Source: Rhodospirillales bacterium (GTDB lineage Bacteria; Pseudomonadota; Alphaproteobacteria; CACIAM-22H2). Taken from it: a DNA stretch of 64,000 bases. Each line of letters starts with the position of its first letter. Position 1 is the first letter of the stretch. The position numbers and the translations under genes were made by a program. The notes under the pieces were generated by a model. The model saw only the letters and a list, made by a program, of their open reading frames with translations. It was not told the DNA's origin and ran no database searches. This document shows positions 55,143-63,678 of the stretch, piece after piece. The stretch lies in the NCBI GenBank assembly GCA_016794025.1, contig JAEUKX010000061.1, forward strand, positions 1-64,000, in the 5' to 3' direction.

Positions 55143-55999
55143 CGCCCGCCACCCCGCACAAACAGGCCGTTCGGCCGCAGGATGAGCACCGCCAACATGA
55201 AAATGTAGATGATGAACGCGCCAAGGCGCGGAACATAGTACTTGCCGGCGACGTCGGCGATGCCGAGCAGGATTGCCGCCGCGAACGGGCCACTGATTGT
55301 TGCCGTTCCACCGACTGTCACCACGATCAGGAAATAGAGCATGAATTTCAGCGGAAACGTCGGATCAAGCCCGAGTATCTCGGCACCCAAGGCGCCGCCA
55401 AGACCCGCAAGACCGGAGCCGATCGCGAATGTTGCCGCGAAAATGCGACCGGTCGGAATGCCGAGACCGCGCGCGACACGCGTATCGTCAACGGCGGCTC
55501 GAAGCTGGCTTCCGAATCGTGTCCGCGAGAGAATTCCCTGGAGGACGATGACGAGCGCGCCGCACACGATAACCAGGAACAACCTGTAGGCCCCGATTCC
55601 GACTCCCGCGATTTCGACACGTCCCCGCAGCCAGTCCGGCAGCCTGACGATCTGCTGCTGAGACCCCATCAGGAAGTCGGTGGCCGCGACTGCCATGAAA
55701 ACCAGACCGATTGAAAAGAGAACCTGGTCGAGATGGCTCCGCTGGTACATGCGCCGGTAGAGCAGCCGTTCGAGGACCAATCCGAATGCTGCCGCAGCAA
55801 GAAAAGAGACCGGCAGGCTGCCGAGGAACGGAACGCCATATCCGTTCATCAGGATGACAGTCGCATAGCCGCCGGCCATGGCGAACGCGCCGTGAGCCAG
55901 ATTGACGAAGTTCATCAGCCCGAGCGTTACACTCAGCCCGACTGCGAGTATGAACAGCAGCATTCCATATGCGATGCCGTCGAAAAGGATCGTCAGCAT
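55139..55999 (-). CDS. livH: Liv-type ABC transporter permease (LivH)
   Basis: The 286-residue membrane protein shows the LivH pattern SVTLGLMNFVNLAHGAFAMAGGYA near residue 22, SRTRFGSQLRAAVDDTRVARGLGIPT near residue 158 and VVTVGGTATISGPFAAAILLG. The ATG at 55997-55999 gives the typical length, and upstream codons do not match the family. A strong hairpin separates it from livK. Confidence 0.93.
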   Translation of the reverse strand: MLTILFDGIAYGMLLFILAVGLSVTLGLMNFVNLAHGAFAMAGGYATVILMNGYGVPFLGSLPVSFLAAAAFGLVLERLLYRRMYQRSHLDQVLFSIGLVFMAVAATDFLMGSQQQIVRLPDWLRGRVEIAGVGIGAYRLFLVIVCGALVIVLQGILSRTRFGSQLRAAVDDTRVARGLGIPTGRIFAATFAIGSGLAGLGGALGAEILGLDPTFPLKFMLYFLIVVTVGGTATISGPFAAAILLGIADVAGKYYVPRLGAFIIYIFMLAVLILRPNGLFVRGGGR

Positions 56000-56016
56000 T
56001 TTTCGGATTTGATGGG

Positions 56017-56050
56017 CGACGGGCCCGCCCCTGGCGGGGCGGACCCGTCG
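56017..56050 (-). other. Intercistronic hairpin between livK and livH
   Basis: CGACGGGCCCGCCCC pairs with its complement through 15 bp closing on a 4-nt loop. The single C/A mismatch on the plus strand is a G-U wobble in the minus-strand RNA. It starts 5 nt after the livK stop. No U-tract follows. Confidence 0.75.
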
Positions 56051-56055
56051 GCGTC

Positions 56056-57228
56056 TCAACGCTTCTTCGCCGGATCCGCGACGGCCTGGAACGTCGCGAA
56101 TTCGACATTGTACAATTCACCGTCGACCCGTTCGACCTTGCGGACATAGATGTTCTGGATCAGCTCGCGCGTCGATGCCTCGATCGTGACGGGGCCGCGC
56201 GGCGACTGCCACGACATGCCCTTCATCGCCCCGACAAGCTTCTCGCCGTCCGTCGATCCACCGGTCGCCTTCAGCGCCTCGTAGATCACATGCATGCCGT
56301 CATACCCGCCGACGCCCATGAAGTTCGGCCGGGCGTTCTTGTTCGCCGCTCGGAACGCCTTCACGAACGCCTTGTTGACGGCAGAGGGATTGGAAGCCGA
56401 GTAGTGATGCGTCGTAACCACGCCGACCGCCGGCTCGCCCATCTCATTCAGGATGTCGTCATCGGTCAGGTCGCCGGTGCCGATAAGCCGGACGCCCGAC
56501 TTGTCGAGCCCGCGCTCCTGGAACTGCTTCATGAACTGCGCGCCCACGCCGGACGGCACGAATACGAACAGGGCATCCGGCTTCAGGTCGGCGACGCGCT
56601 GCAGGAACGGTGCAAAATCCGGATTCCGGAGCGGCACGCGGACGTCCGCAACGACCTCGCGCCCGTCGCGCGCGAACCGTTCCTTGAAGGCCTTCTCGGC
56701 ATCGAGCCCCGGGCCGTAGTCCGTCACGAGCGTCGCAACGCGCTTGAGGCCATTGTGCGTGGCCCAGTCGGCCATCGGCACGGTCGCCTGGGGAAGCGTG
56801 AAGCTTGTGCGGACGATGAAGGGCGACTGCTCGGTGATCATCGCGGTCGCAGCGGCCATGACGATCATCGGCTTCTTCGCCTGCGTCGCGAGCGGGGCCG
56901 TGGCAAGCGCCAGCGGCGTGAGGCCGAAGCCTGCGAGGAAAGTCACGCGCTCGTTGGCGATCATTTCCTGAGCAATCCGGCGCGTGACGTCCGGCGTACC
57001 GGTATCGTCCCGCAGGACGAGCTCGATCTTCTTGCCTGCGACCGTCGTTCCATGCTGCGCCATGTAGAGACGCACGGCGGCTTCGATCTGGCGGCCGGTC
57101 GAGGCGAAAGGGCCTGTCATCGGCAGGATCAGGCCGATCTTGACCGCGTCCTGGGCGGCCGCCGGAGCGATCCCGCCAAGCGCCAGTACGGATGCGATCG
57201 CACCCGCGATCATATGACGTCGAAACAT
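56056..57228 (-). CDS. Liv-type ABC transporter substrate-binding protein
   Basis: The 390-residue periplasmic protein has a signal peptide (MFRRHMIAGAIASVLALGG, cleaved near APAAAQ) and the peripla_BP_6 pattern (KIGLILPMTGPFASTGRQIEAAVRLYM, VTFLAGFGLTPLALATAP, LVTDYGPGLDAEKAF, GYDGMHVIYEALKATGG). The ATG at 57226-57228 follows gaggaggaaa, an excellent ribosome site. Located next to pcaHG, it may bind an aromatic acid rather than a branched-chain amino acid. This is inference. Confidence 0.92.
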   Translation of the reverse strand: MFRRHMIAGAIASVLALGGIAPAAAQDAVKIGLILPMTGPFASTGRQIEAAVRLYMAQHGTTVAGKKIELVLRDDTGTPDVTRRIAQEMIANERVTFLAGFGLTPLALATAPLATQAKKPMIVMAAATAMITEQSPFIVRTSFTLPQATVPMADWATHNGLKRVATLVTDYGPGLDAEKAFKERFARDGREVVADVRVPLRNPDFAPFLQRVADLKPDALFVFVPSGVGAQFMKQFQERGLDKSGVRLIGTGDLTDDDILNEMGEPAVGVVTTHHYSASNPSAVNKAFVKAFRAANKNARPNFMGVGGYDGMHVIYEALKATGGSTDGEKLVGAMKGMSWQSPRGPVTIEASTRELIQNIYVRKVERVDGELYNVEFATFQAVADPAKKR

Positions 57229-57455
57229 CGTTTCCTCCTCGCGCTCGCCCTTGTTCGGTCGAGACATTGGCCCGGTCCGGGCGGTTCAGTCGAAAGCGCA
57301 GACAGGCGCCGTTCCGGCCTGAGCATGCCTGAAGGATGCTCCGGACGGAACCTCACGCTATGCGCGCATCAGCACCGATAGCGTTACGGGACCAGCCTGT
57401 TCAAGCCCGATTTTACTGAATGATATGAGGCTTTTGATGCAAATTTTTGCGCGGC

Positions 57456-57481
57456 GGCGGGCGCGCGGGGATGCGCCCGCC
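57456..57481 (-). terminator. Hairpin after pcaG
   Basis: GGCGGGCGC and GCGCCCGCC form a 9-bp GC stem with an 8-nt loop, 6 nt after the pcaG stop on the minus strand. The downstream minus strand is GCCGCGCAAAAATTT, which lacks an immediate U-run. Termination is therefore likely but not textbook. The rest of the gap to livK (57229-57455) shows no gene. Confidence 0.5.
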
Positions 57482-57487
57482 TGTCGC

Positions 57488-58066
57488 TCAGATGTCGAAA
57501 AACACGGTTTCGTTGTCGCCCTGAAGCCGGATGTCGAACCGGTAGACGGTCTGGCCGCTTCGGGTCGATCGCGAAGCAATCAAGGTTTTCTGGAGGTGCG
57601 GCTCAGCCACCGCCTTCAGCGTCGGGTCGCCGGCATTGGCGCGGTCCTCATCCGCAAAATAGATTCGCGTGTGAAGGTGGATGTTGATCCCGCGCGCGAA
57701 GATGATAAGCGTCGCGAAGGGCGCCTCTGCCCGCCCGTCGGCCAGCTTCGTGGCGCCAGGCTTCACCGACTCGAAGAACCACTCGCCGGTCTTCAGGTCC
57801 GTGATCGTGCGCCCCCAATGGCCGGGGAACTGGCCATCCGCATTCGCGTGCCATAGCTCCAGCATGGCGTCCGTGACGACGGATCCCGCACCATCATGGA
57901 TCATGCCCTCGATGCGGATCCGCTCGCCCTTCGCACCCGCGCCGACCATGACGTTCGGCTTCTCCTGGGTGCGGATCGGCAGGCCGGCCGCCGATGGCCA
58001 TGTTCCGATATGCACGTAGGGCCCGGCGGTCTGGGACGGCGTTTCCTTGAGCGGTTCCACAGGCAT
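57488..58066 (-). CDS. pcaG: Protocatechuate 3,4-dioxygenase alpha subunit
   Basis: The 192-residue subunit shows the PcaG pattern: LKETPSQTAGPYVHIG at residues 5-20, IRIEGMIHDGAG, MLELWHANADGQF, the WFFESVKPG segment and HLHTRIYFADE. It pairs with the iron-bearing beta subunit to open protocatechuate between C3 and C4 to 3-carboxy-cis,cis-muconate. It starts 1 nt after pcaH. The ATG at 58064-58066 matches the family N-terminus. Confidence 0.95.
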   Translation of the reverse strand: MPVEPLKETPSQTAGPYVHIGTWPSAAGLPIRTQEKPNVMVGAGAKGERIRIEGMIHDGAGSVVTDAMLELWHANADGQFPGHWGRTITDLKTGEWFFESVKPGATKLADGRAEAPFATLIIFARGINIHLHTRIYFADEDRANAGDPTLKAVAEPHLQKTLIASRSTRSGQTVYRFDIRLQGDNETVFFDI

Positions 58067-58067
58067 G

Positions 58068-58790
58068 TCAGTTCCCCTCAGGCCGGTTCTCGAAGAAAGT
58101 CGAACGGCGGCCACGCAGCACGATATCGAACCGGTATGTCAGATGGTCGAACGGCGTCTGGTTTTCGAGGTCCAGCCGGGCGATCAGCGAGTCCACCGCC
58201 GATCTGTCCCGGATCGTGTTCACGATGGGGCACTTCGCGATCAGCGGATCGCCTTCGAAATAGAACTGCGAAATGAGGCGTTGCGTGAAGGCGTGGCCGA
58301 ATATCGAGAAGTGGATATGCGCCGGCCGCCAGTCCGATCCGTCATTGCGCCACGGATACGGGCCCGGCTTGATCGTGCGAAACGCGAAATTTCCATCGGC
58401 ATCCGTGATCACGCGGCCGCAACCACCGAAATTGGGGTCAAGCGGCGCAACATAGCCGTCGCGCACGTGCCGGTAACGCCCGCAGGCGTTTGCCTGCCAT
58501 ACCTCGAGCAATGTTCCCGCGACCGGCTTTGCGTTCTGGTCCACGACGCGGCCGTGCACGACAATCCGCTCGCCAATCGCTTCGCCGCCCGCTCCGAAAT
58601 TCCGGATCAGATCATGATCGAGCGGATCCAGCATGCCGTGCCCGAACACGGGGCCCGTCAGGTCCGCAGGCGATTGCGGCAGCGAAAGGAGCGCCCGACG
58701 CGGGCTTCGCAGCACGGTCGACTTGTAACCCGGCGCGTAGCCGGGCGGATGCCAGTTGCGATCCCGGCGATAGAATTCGCCCTTCTGCAT
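58068..58790 (-). CDS. pcaH: Protocatechuate 3,4-dioxygenase beta subunit
   Basis: The 240-residue catalytic subunit carries the non-heme Fe(III) ligands: a Tyr in [13 protein letters not shown] (about residue 108), a Tyr in [10 protein letters not shown], and the two His in [12 protein letters not shown]. The early [21 protein letters not shown] segment is typical of PcaH. It is 17 nt downstream of the BKACE gene and 1 nt upstream of pcaG. No other protocatechuate-branch genes (pcaB, pcaC, pcaD) are in the window. Confidence 0.96.
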   Translation of the reverse strand: MQKGEFYRRDRNWHPPGYAPGYKSTVLRSPRRALLSLPQSPADLTGPVFGHGMLDPLDHDLIRNFGAGGEAIGERIVVHGRVVDQNAKPVAGTLLEVWQANACGRYRHVRDGYVAPLDPNFGGCGRVITDADGNFAFRTIKPGPYPWRNDGSDWRPAHIHFSIFGHAFTQRLISQFYFEGDPLIAKCPIVNTIRDRSAVDSLIARLDLENQTPFDHLTYRFDIVLRGRRSTFFENRPEGN

Positions 58791-58807
58791 GTTTCCCCCC
58801 ATCGGCT

Positions 58808-59638
58808 TCAGGCCGCCGCGAGCCGCAGGATCCCGCGCGCCTCGGCAACCGTGGCCGGCCGCCGCCCGTATTCTTCGCATAGCCGTGCCACGCGCGCCAC
58901 GAGCGCCGCGTTGGACGGTGCCAGCGTCTGCTCGTCCATGCGCACATTATCCTCCAATCCCGTGCGGCAGTGGCCGCCAAGTTCAAGGCTCCAGCGGTTG
59001 AGCGTCAATTGGTCGCGGCCGATTCCGGCCCCGGTCCAGGTCGCGTCCGGCGCCAGTCGCTTCAGCGTCGCCACGTAGAACTCGAAGGTTGGCCGGTCGA
59101 CGGGCATGGCGTTCTTCACGCCCATGACGAACTGGACATGCAGCGGGCCGTCGATCAGCCCAGTCTTGTGCATCTCGACCGACTTGAAGATCATCGACAG
59201 GTCGAAGGCCTCGACCTCCGGCTTGATGGAAAGGCGCTTCATCTCGCCGGCTAGCCATTCGACGAGATCCGGGCTGTTGTCATAGATGCGGGTCGGGAAG
59301 TTGACCGACCCGGTCGCAAGCGAGGCCATGTCCGGCCGCAGCGGCAGCATCCCGCCCCGCTCGCGCCCTGCGCCGGACCGGCCGCCTGTCGAAAGCTGGA
59401 TGATGATGCCGGGGCAGTGCTTCTTAAGCCCCTCCATCAGACGCGCGAACCGGTCCGGATCGGATGTCGGCGAACCGTCATCGTTGCGGACGTGGCAATG
59501 AACGAGCGTGGCTCCGGCTTCGAAAGCCGCGTGGGTCGATTCCACCTGCTCGGCAATCGTGATCGGCACCGCCGGATTGTTCTTCTTCTGCGGCAGCGAG
59601 CCGGTAATGGCGACGGTGATGATGCAGGGACCGGACAT
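58808..59638 (-). CDS. Beta-keto acid cleavage enzyme (BKACE, DUF849)
   Basis: The 276-residue TIM-barrel Zn enzyme has the family ITVAITGS start, metal ligands in [13 protein letters not shown] (HxH, about residues 47-49), [11 protein letters not shown], and [27 protein letters not shown]-type ending in two segments ([13 protein letters not shown]). The family transfers acetyl from acyl-CoA onto a beta-keto acid to give acetoacetate and a new CoA ester. Upstream of pcaHG, the natural substrate guess is beta-ketoadipate, giving succinyl-CoA and acetoacetate. 3-keto-5-aminohexanoate and others remain possible. Confidence 0.9.
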   Translation of the reverse strand: MSGPCIITVAITGSLPQKKNNPAVPITIAEQVESTHAAFEAGATLVHCHVRNDDGSPTSDPDRFARLMEGLKKHCPGIIIQLSTGGRSGAGRERGGMLPLRPDMASLATGSVNFPTRIYDNSPDLVEWLAGEMKRLSIKPEVEAFDLSMIFKSVEMHKTGLIDGPLHVQFVMGVKNAMPVDRPTFEFYVATLKRLAPDATWTGAGIGRDQLTLNRWSLELGGHCRTGLEDNVRMDEQTLAPSNAALVARVARLCEEYGRRPATVAEARGILRLAAA

Positions 59639-59712
59639 CGCGCTCTCCGCGGCACGTGGGGACCCTGAAAGTCGTAGCAGAACCGGCGGTATTGGCAACC
59701 GGACAGGAAAAA

Positions 59713-59738
59713 GGCGGGAGTCGTTGACGACTCCCGCC
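59713..59738 (-). terminator. Rho-independent terminator of flgE
   Basis: A perfect 12-bp stem (GGCGGGAGTCGT with its complement, 2-nt spacer) starts 17 nt after the flgE stop and is followed on the minus strand by TTTTTCC. This is a clear intrinsic terminator that insulates flgE from the BKACE-pcaHG operon downstream. Confidence 0.9.
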
Positions 59739-59755
59739 CTAAAGAACCAGCCGGA

Positions 59756-61204
59756 TCAGCGCTTCAGGTTGACGATTTCCTGAAGCATTTCATCGGCCGT
59801 CGTGATCATGCGCGCATTCGCCGAATAGGAGCGCTGGGCCACGATCATCTTCGTGAACTCGGCGCCGATGTCGACGTTGGAGTTCTCGAGGCTGTTCGGG
59901 TTGATGCCGCCGGCACCGCCTTGCAAGGACGCATTGAGGCCGATGAAGCCGGCCGCCGGGTCGTCGAGGAATGCCTCACCGTTCTGGCGCACCAGGCCGT
60001 TGGGGTTGTTGAACGTCGCAAGCGCGATCTGGTACTGCGTCAGGCGCTGCCCGTTCGTGTAGGTCGTGTAGATGTTGCCGTTCGTGTCGATGCCGATCCC
60101 GTTGAACGAGCCCGCGGCATAGCCGTCCGCGGAAATGTTCGAGATCGAGATCGTGGTACCGCCGAACTGCGACGTGCCGCCGGGCGTGCTGAGTGTCGAT
60201 GCCGTCGTCGGGCTCGTCGTGTTGGGCGTGCCGAACTCGACGTTGACCGACTGGACGGGCGCGGCGGCGAGGCCGGGCGCGCTATAGCTGACTGTCAAGC
60301 GGCCGTCGGTACCGGTTGTCGTCGCCGACAGCGTCGCGGCATTCGTCGTCTGGATGGTCGTGATGCCGGTCAGCAAACCGGCATTGGTGCCGACGGTCGT
60401 GCCGAACGTGAAGTCGACCACAAGGCTTTCGTTGGTGTTGGCCGAGCTCGTCGGCGCGGTAATGACGGCGCGCCATTGCGGCGTGGTACCGGCGGCAGAG
60501 GCCGCAACACCTGCCGTACCTGTCGAGGTACCCGCCGCAACCGCGGGAAGCGAGCCGCCGGCGGTCGTGCGGTTGTACCAGGTGACGGAGAAGGCACGCG
60601 CGGCGCCGTTTGCATCGGTCACCGTGATCGTGCCGCCGTTATAGGTCGTGCCCGGCGAAGCGTTCGCAGGCAGGTTCGCGGCGTAGTTGGCAAGCGAAGT
60701 CTGCAGCGCGGGCAACTGGCTCGTGTTGATCTGTACCGGCACCAGCGGACCCTGGTTGGGGGTCGGGTTGGGCGTGGCCGTCGTCGGGCGCGGAACCGAA
60801 CGGGCGTATAGATAGAGACCCGCCCCGTTGATCATGTAGTTGTTCCGGTCGACGGTGAAATCGCCGCGGCGGGTGTACTGCGTGATGTTGTTGCCAGTCG
60901 TGCCGCCGGTGCCGGAGACGCCGTTCTGCACCGGGAGCCATCCGGCGCCCGCGACCGCAATCGAGGTCGGCGAGGCATCCTGCAGGATCGTGCCCTGGAG
61001 ATTGTTGACGAAAGTCGGGCGCGCGGTGACGCCACCCGGGTTGAAGAAGCGCTGCGAGGACGTCGAGACGAAGCTCGAGAAGTTCCCGTCGATGCGCTTG
61101 AATCCGACAGTCTGCGAGTTCGCGACGTTGTCGGAGATGTAGTTGATCGCGGTCTGGAAAGAATTCAGCCCGCTGATCGCGGAGTTCATTGCGACGGTAG
61201 CCAT
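59756..61204 (-). CDS. flgE: Flagellar hook protein FlgE
   Basis: The 482-residue protein builds the extracellular hook. The N-terminal D0 segment (SAISGLNSFQTAINYISDNVANSQTVGFKR, residues 8-37, rod/hook signature) and the C-terminal SLENSNVDIGAEFTKMIVAQRSYSANARMITTADEMLQEIVNLKR helix (split here for length) are well conserved. The middle is a low-complexity Thr/Ala/Gly-rich surface domain (residues 110-400). No other flagellar gene is nearby. A sigma-54-like promoter lies about 145 nt upstream, and a strong terminator follows. Confidence 0.95.
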   Translation of the reverse strand: MATVAMNSAISGLNSFQTAINYISDNVANSQTVGFKRIDGNFSSFVSTSSQRFFNPGGVTARPTFVNNLQGTILQDASPTSIAVAGAGWLPVQNGVSGTGGTTGNNITQYTRRGDFTVDRNNYMINGAGLYLYARSVPRPTTATPNPTPNQGPLVPVQINTSQLPALQTSLANYAANLPANASPGTTYNGGTITVTDANGAARAFSVTWYNRTTAGGSLPAVAAGTSTGTAGVAASAAGTTPQWRAVITAPTSSANTNESLVVDFTFGTTVGTNAGLLTGITTIQTTNAATLSATTTGTDGRLTVSYSAPGLAAAPVQSVNVEFGTPNTTSPTTASTLSTPGGTSQFGGTTISISNISADGYAAGSFNGIGIDTNGNIYTTYTNGQRLTQYQIALATFNNPNGLVRQNGEAFLDDPAAGFIGLNASLQGGAGGINPNSLENSNVDIGAEFTKMIVAQRSYSANARMITTADEMLQEIVNLKR

Positions 61205-61604
61205 CTTATTCGTCCCTCTCTCTCAAAATCGGTTTCGGCTGAATGGTCCCTGCTTTATGGACACCGGCGGAAATCGCCGGGAGGCGAACGGAACATTCGA
61301 AAACGTGGACTCCTCGAACGCGGTTGTGGTGTGTCTGCGATACACACAGCAACCCCGAGGCCAGTTCAGCGGCAAATTTTATGTAGGATATTCAGATACT
61401 TAAAAATTGGATCGCATTGGTGCGTCAAAAAAGATCCGGCAAATTTTTCCTGCACCGTGCAGGCCTTGCCTACATGGGCGCCTGGGCGGAAGCACCGCGA
61501 TCCAGTGGAAAACTAACTCAAGACGCCTGTAGCGGCGGTAAGGCGGCCATGTCCATCTTCGCGAATAAAATCTGGATACTGCGCCCCACGCCCTGTCCCG
61601 CGGG
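61205..61604. other. 400-nt flgE leader/promoter region without genes
   Basis: No convincing coding frame is seen. The region holds a small hairpin, CCGGCG/CGCCGG, at 61264-61280 in the flgE leader and a GTGTGT/ACACAC dyad at 61330-61348. It also holds the sigma-54-like element at 61348-61363 and an unusually A/T-rich stretch at about 61374-61450. The A/T-rich part could hold an IHF site. Nothing like an intrinsic terminator for tctA is evident. Confidence 0.6.
61348..61363 (-). promoter_or_regulatory. Putative sigma-54 (-24/-12) promoter of flgE
   Basis: On the minus strand TGGCCTCGGGGTTGCT matches the RpoN pattern TGGC-(N7)-TTGCT with the required GG-N10-GC spacing. It points toward flgE and predicts a start site near 61336 and a leader of about 130 nt. 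Sigma-54 control of hook genes is established in several alphaproteobacteria. The A/T-rich DNA behind it would suit IHF and enhancer binding. Confidence 0.65.
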
Positions 61605-63098
61605 TCAAGCGGCCGCTTCCTTGCGGCGAAACCAAGACCAGACATGTGGACCAATCAGCGCCAGCAGCGCAATCGCAAGCAGCCCGACCGAAATCGGCTT
61701 GCTCAGGAAGATCATCATGTCCCCGTTTGAAATCGTCATCGCACGCCGGAATTCCTGCTCCGCCATCGGCCCGAGGATCATGCCGATAATCACCGGTGCG
61801 GTCGGAAACTCGAATCGGCGCATCAGGAACCCGATGAAGCCGACGATATAGAGCAGGACCAGATCCATTACCGAACGACTGATTCCGTAAGTGCCAATCG
61901 TCGAGAAGATCAGGATCCCGGCATACATCATCGGCGCCGGGATCTTCAGGAGCTTCACCCAAACCCGAACCAGCGGAAGATTGAGCACGAGAAGCATCAC
62001 GTTCCCGATGAAAAGGCTCGCGATCAGCGTCCAGACGAGCTGGCCCTGAGTCTGAAGGAGCTGCGGCCCCGGATTGATGCCGTAGCTCGTGAAGGCCGAG
62101 AGCATGATCGCGGCGGTCGCCGATGTCGGGAGGCCAAGCGTCAGCAGGGGCACGAGGACGCCCGCGGCCGAGGCGTTATTTGCTGCCTCCGGCCCTGCAA
62201 CACCCTCGATCGCGCCGTTGCCGAACTCGTCGGCATGCTTCGAGAGCTTCTTCTCCGTGTAATAGGAGAGGAATGTCGGAATTTCGGCACCACCGGCAGG
62301 CATTGCGCCGATGGGAAAACCGAAGAGCGCACCGCGCAGCCACGGCTTCCACGACCGGCGCCAGTCCTCCTTCGTCATGCCAACCGGCCCGTCGAGCTCG
62401 ATGACGTCGTCTTCCTGCTTCTTCGTCGCAGCCAGATGGAGCGTCTCGCCGATCGCGAACAGGCCGACGGCAACGATCAGGACGGAAATTCCATCGAGCA
62501 GTTCGAGAATTCCGAAATGGTAGCGCGCCTGTCCCGTCTGAAGGTCGACGCCGATCAGGCCGAAAAACAGGCCTAGCGACAGCGCGGTGAGCCCGCGCAG
62601 CGTTGACGCGCCAAGAACCGCAGATACGGTCACAAAGCAAAGGATCATCAGGGAGAAGTATTCCGCCGGTCCGAATTTCAGGGCGAATTCAACGACCGGA
62701 TGGGCAAGGAACGTGATTCCGAGCGTACCGAGCGTACCGGCGACGAACGAGCCCCATGCCGCCGTCGCAAGCGCGGCACCTGCCCGCCCCCGGCGCGCCA
62801 TCTTGTGGCCTTCGATTGATGTGACGATCGAGGCACTTTCGCCGGGCGTGTTGATGAGGATGGAGGTCGTCGACCCGCCGTACATCGCACCGTAGTAGAT
62901 GCCCGCGAACAGGATGAAGGCGGATGTCGGCTCGACTTTGTAGGTGATTGGCAGAAGGAGGGCGATCGTCAGGCCCGGTCCAAGTCCCGGAAGGACGCCG
63001 ATGGCCGTCCCGACCGTTACGCCGCAAAGCGCCCACAGCAAATTGATCGGCGTGAGGGCAATGGAGAATCCCTCCATCAGGCTTGCGAAAGTATCCAT
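61605..63098 (-). CDS. tctA: Tripartite tricarboxylate transporter large permease TctA
   Basis: The 497-residue inner-membrane protein has about twelve hydrophobic segments and family signatures: [30 protein letters not shown] (residues 20-49, split by family as G-rich loop), [20 protein letters not shown] and the C-terminal mirror [28 protein letters not shown]. It transports organic acids using a cation gradient. It lies 19 nt downstream of tctB. Confidence 0.95.
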   Translation of the reverse strand: MDTFASLMEGFSIALTPINLLWALCGVTVGTAIGVLPGLGPGLTIALLLPITYKVEPTSAFILFAGIYYGAMYGGSTTSILINTPGESASIVTSIEGHKMARRGRAGAALATAAWGSFVAGTLGTLGITFLAHPVVEFALKFGPAEYFSLMILCFVTVSAVLGASTLRGLTALSLGLFFGLIGVDLQTGQARYHFGILELLDGISVLIVAVGLFAIGETLHLAATKKQEDDVIELDGPVGMTKEDWRRSWKPWLRGALFGFPIGAMPAGGAEIPTFLSYYTEKKLSKHADEFGNGAIEGVAGPEAANNASAAGVLVPLLTLGLPTSATAAIMLSAFTSYGINPGPQLLQTQGQLVWTLIASLFIGNVMLLVLNLPLVRVWVKLLKIPAPMMYAGILIFSTIGTYGISRSVMDLVLLYIVGFIGFLMRRFEFPTAPVIIGMILGPMAEQEFRRAMTISNGDMMIFLSKPISVGLLAIALLALIGPHVWSWFRRKEAAA

Positions 63099-63117
63099 GG
63101 AGATTCTCCAGACCGCG

Positions 63118-63594
63118 TCAGATCAGGTTTTCGATCAGGCCGGAGCCGATCTTGTACCCGAGCACGCGATCGAACAGGACGTAGGAAGCGAGCGCGATTC
63201 CGAAGCCAACGGCTGCATCGTACGCCGGCCGCCGCGACCCGAACGCCCTTGCGACAAACGGGAACATTGCACTCGACGCGAGGATGAAGCCGATGCTGTC
63301 GATGAGCGCCACGTTGACGACGAGGCCCAGCAGGATGCTCACGAGACTGCCCGCCTCGGTGATTGTCCCGTCCTGCTCGCGCGCCCAGCCGCCCCGAAGC
63401 GCCACAAACAGGAGGCATACCCCGCACCCGGCGATGAAGATCGTGATGAACCAAGGAGCGACAGCGGGGCCGACCGCGACCTGAAGCACAGGCGGCGGAA
63501 TTTCACTGGCCTGCCAGACGGAAAGCGCCGCAAGCACAAGCACACCGCACGCCACGGCAACATGTGCCAGTGCCGGCTTTCGTTCAATCTCCAT
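63118..63594 (-). CDS. tctB: Tripartite tricarboxylate transporter small permease TctB
   Basis: The 158-residue protein has four hydrophobic segments ([67 protein letters not shown] and a C-terminal helix), as in TctB. The ATG at 63592-63594 is preferred, though a GTG at 63606 is possible. The gap to tctC contains a strong terminator-like hairpin, so tctBA expression may rely on read-through. Confidence 0.9.
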   Translation of the reverse strand: MEIERKPALAHVAVACGVLVLAALSVWQASEIPPPVLQVAVGPAVAPWFITIFIAGCGVCLLFVALRGGWAREQDGTITEAGSLVSILLGLVVNVALIDSIGFILASSAMFPFVARAFGSRRPAYDAAVGFGIALASYVLFDRVLGYKIGSGLIENLI

Positions 63595-63629
63595 CCGCGC
63601 CCCCACTTCAGCGGCTAGCGAAGAAAAAA

Positions 63630-63655
63630 GGCGGGAACGCGCTGGCGTTCCCGCC
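63630..63655 (-). terminator. Terminator-like hairpin between tctC and tctB
   Basis: GGCGGGAACGC with its complement makes a perfect 11-bp stem around GCTG, followed on the minus strand by TTTTTTC. It lies 23 nt after the tctC stop and upstream of tctB. This is a full intrinsic-terminator signature inside an operon, so it probably acts as a partial terminator that lowers permease expression relative to the binding protein. Confidence 0.85.
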
Positions 63656-63678
63656 CACCAGACTGGCTTGGCGTGCCC

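Noticed and set aside
61437-61475. Terminator for tctA at CCTGCAC/GTGCAGG
   Set aside because: On the tctA (minus) strand the stem is followed by A residues rather than U residues, which is the wrong polarity for an intrinsic terminator.
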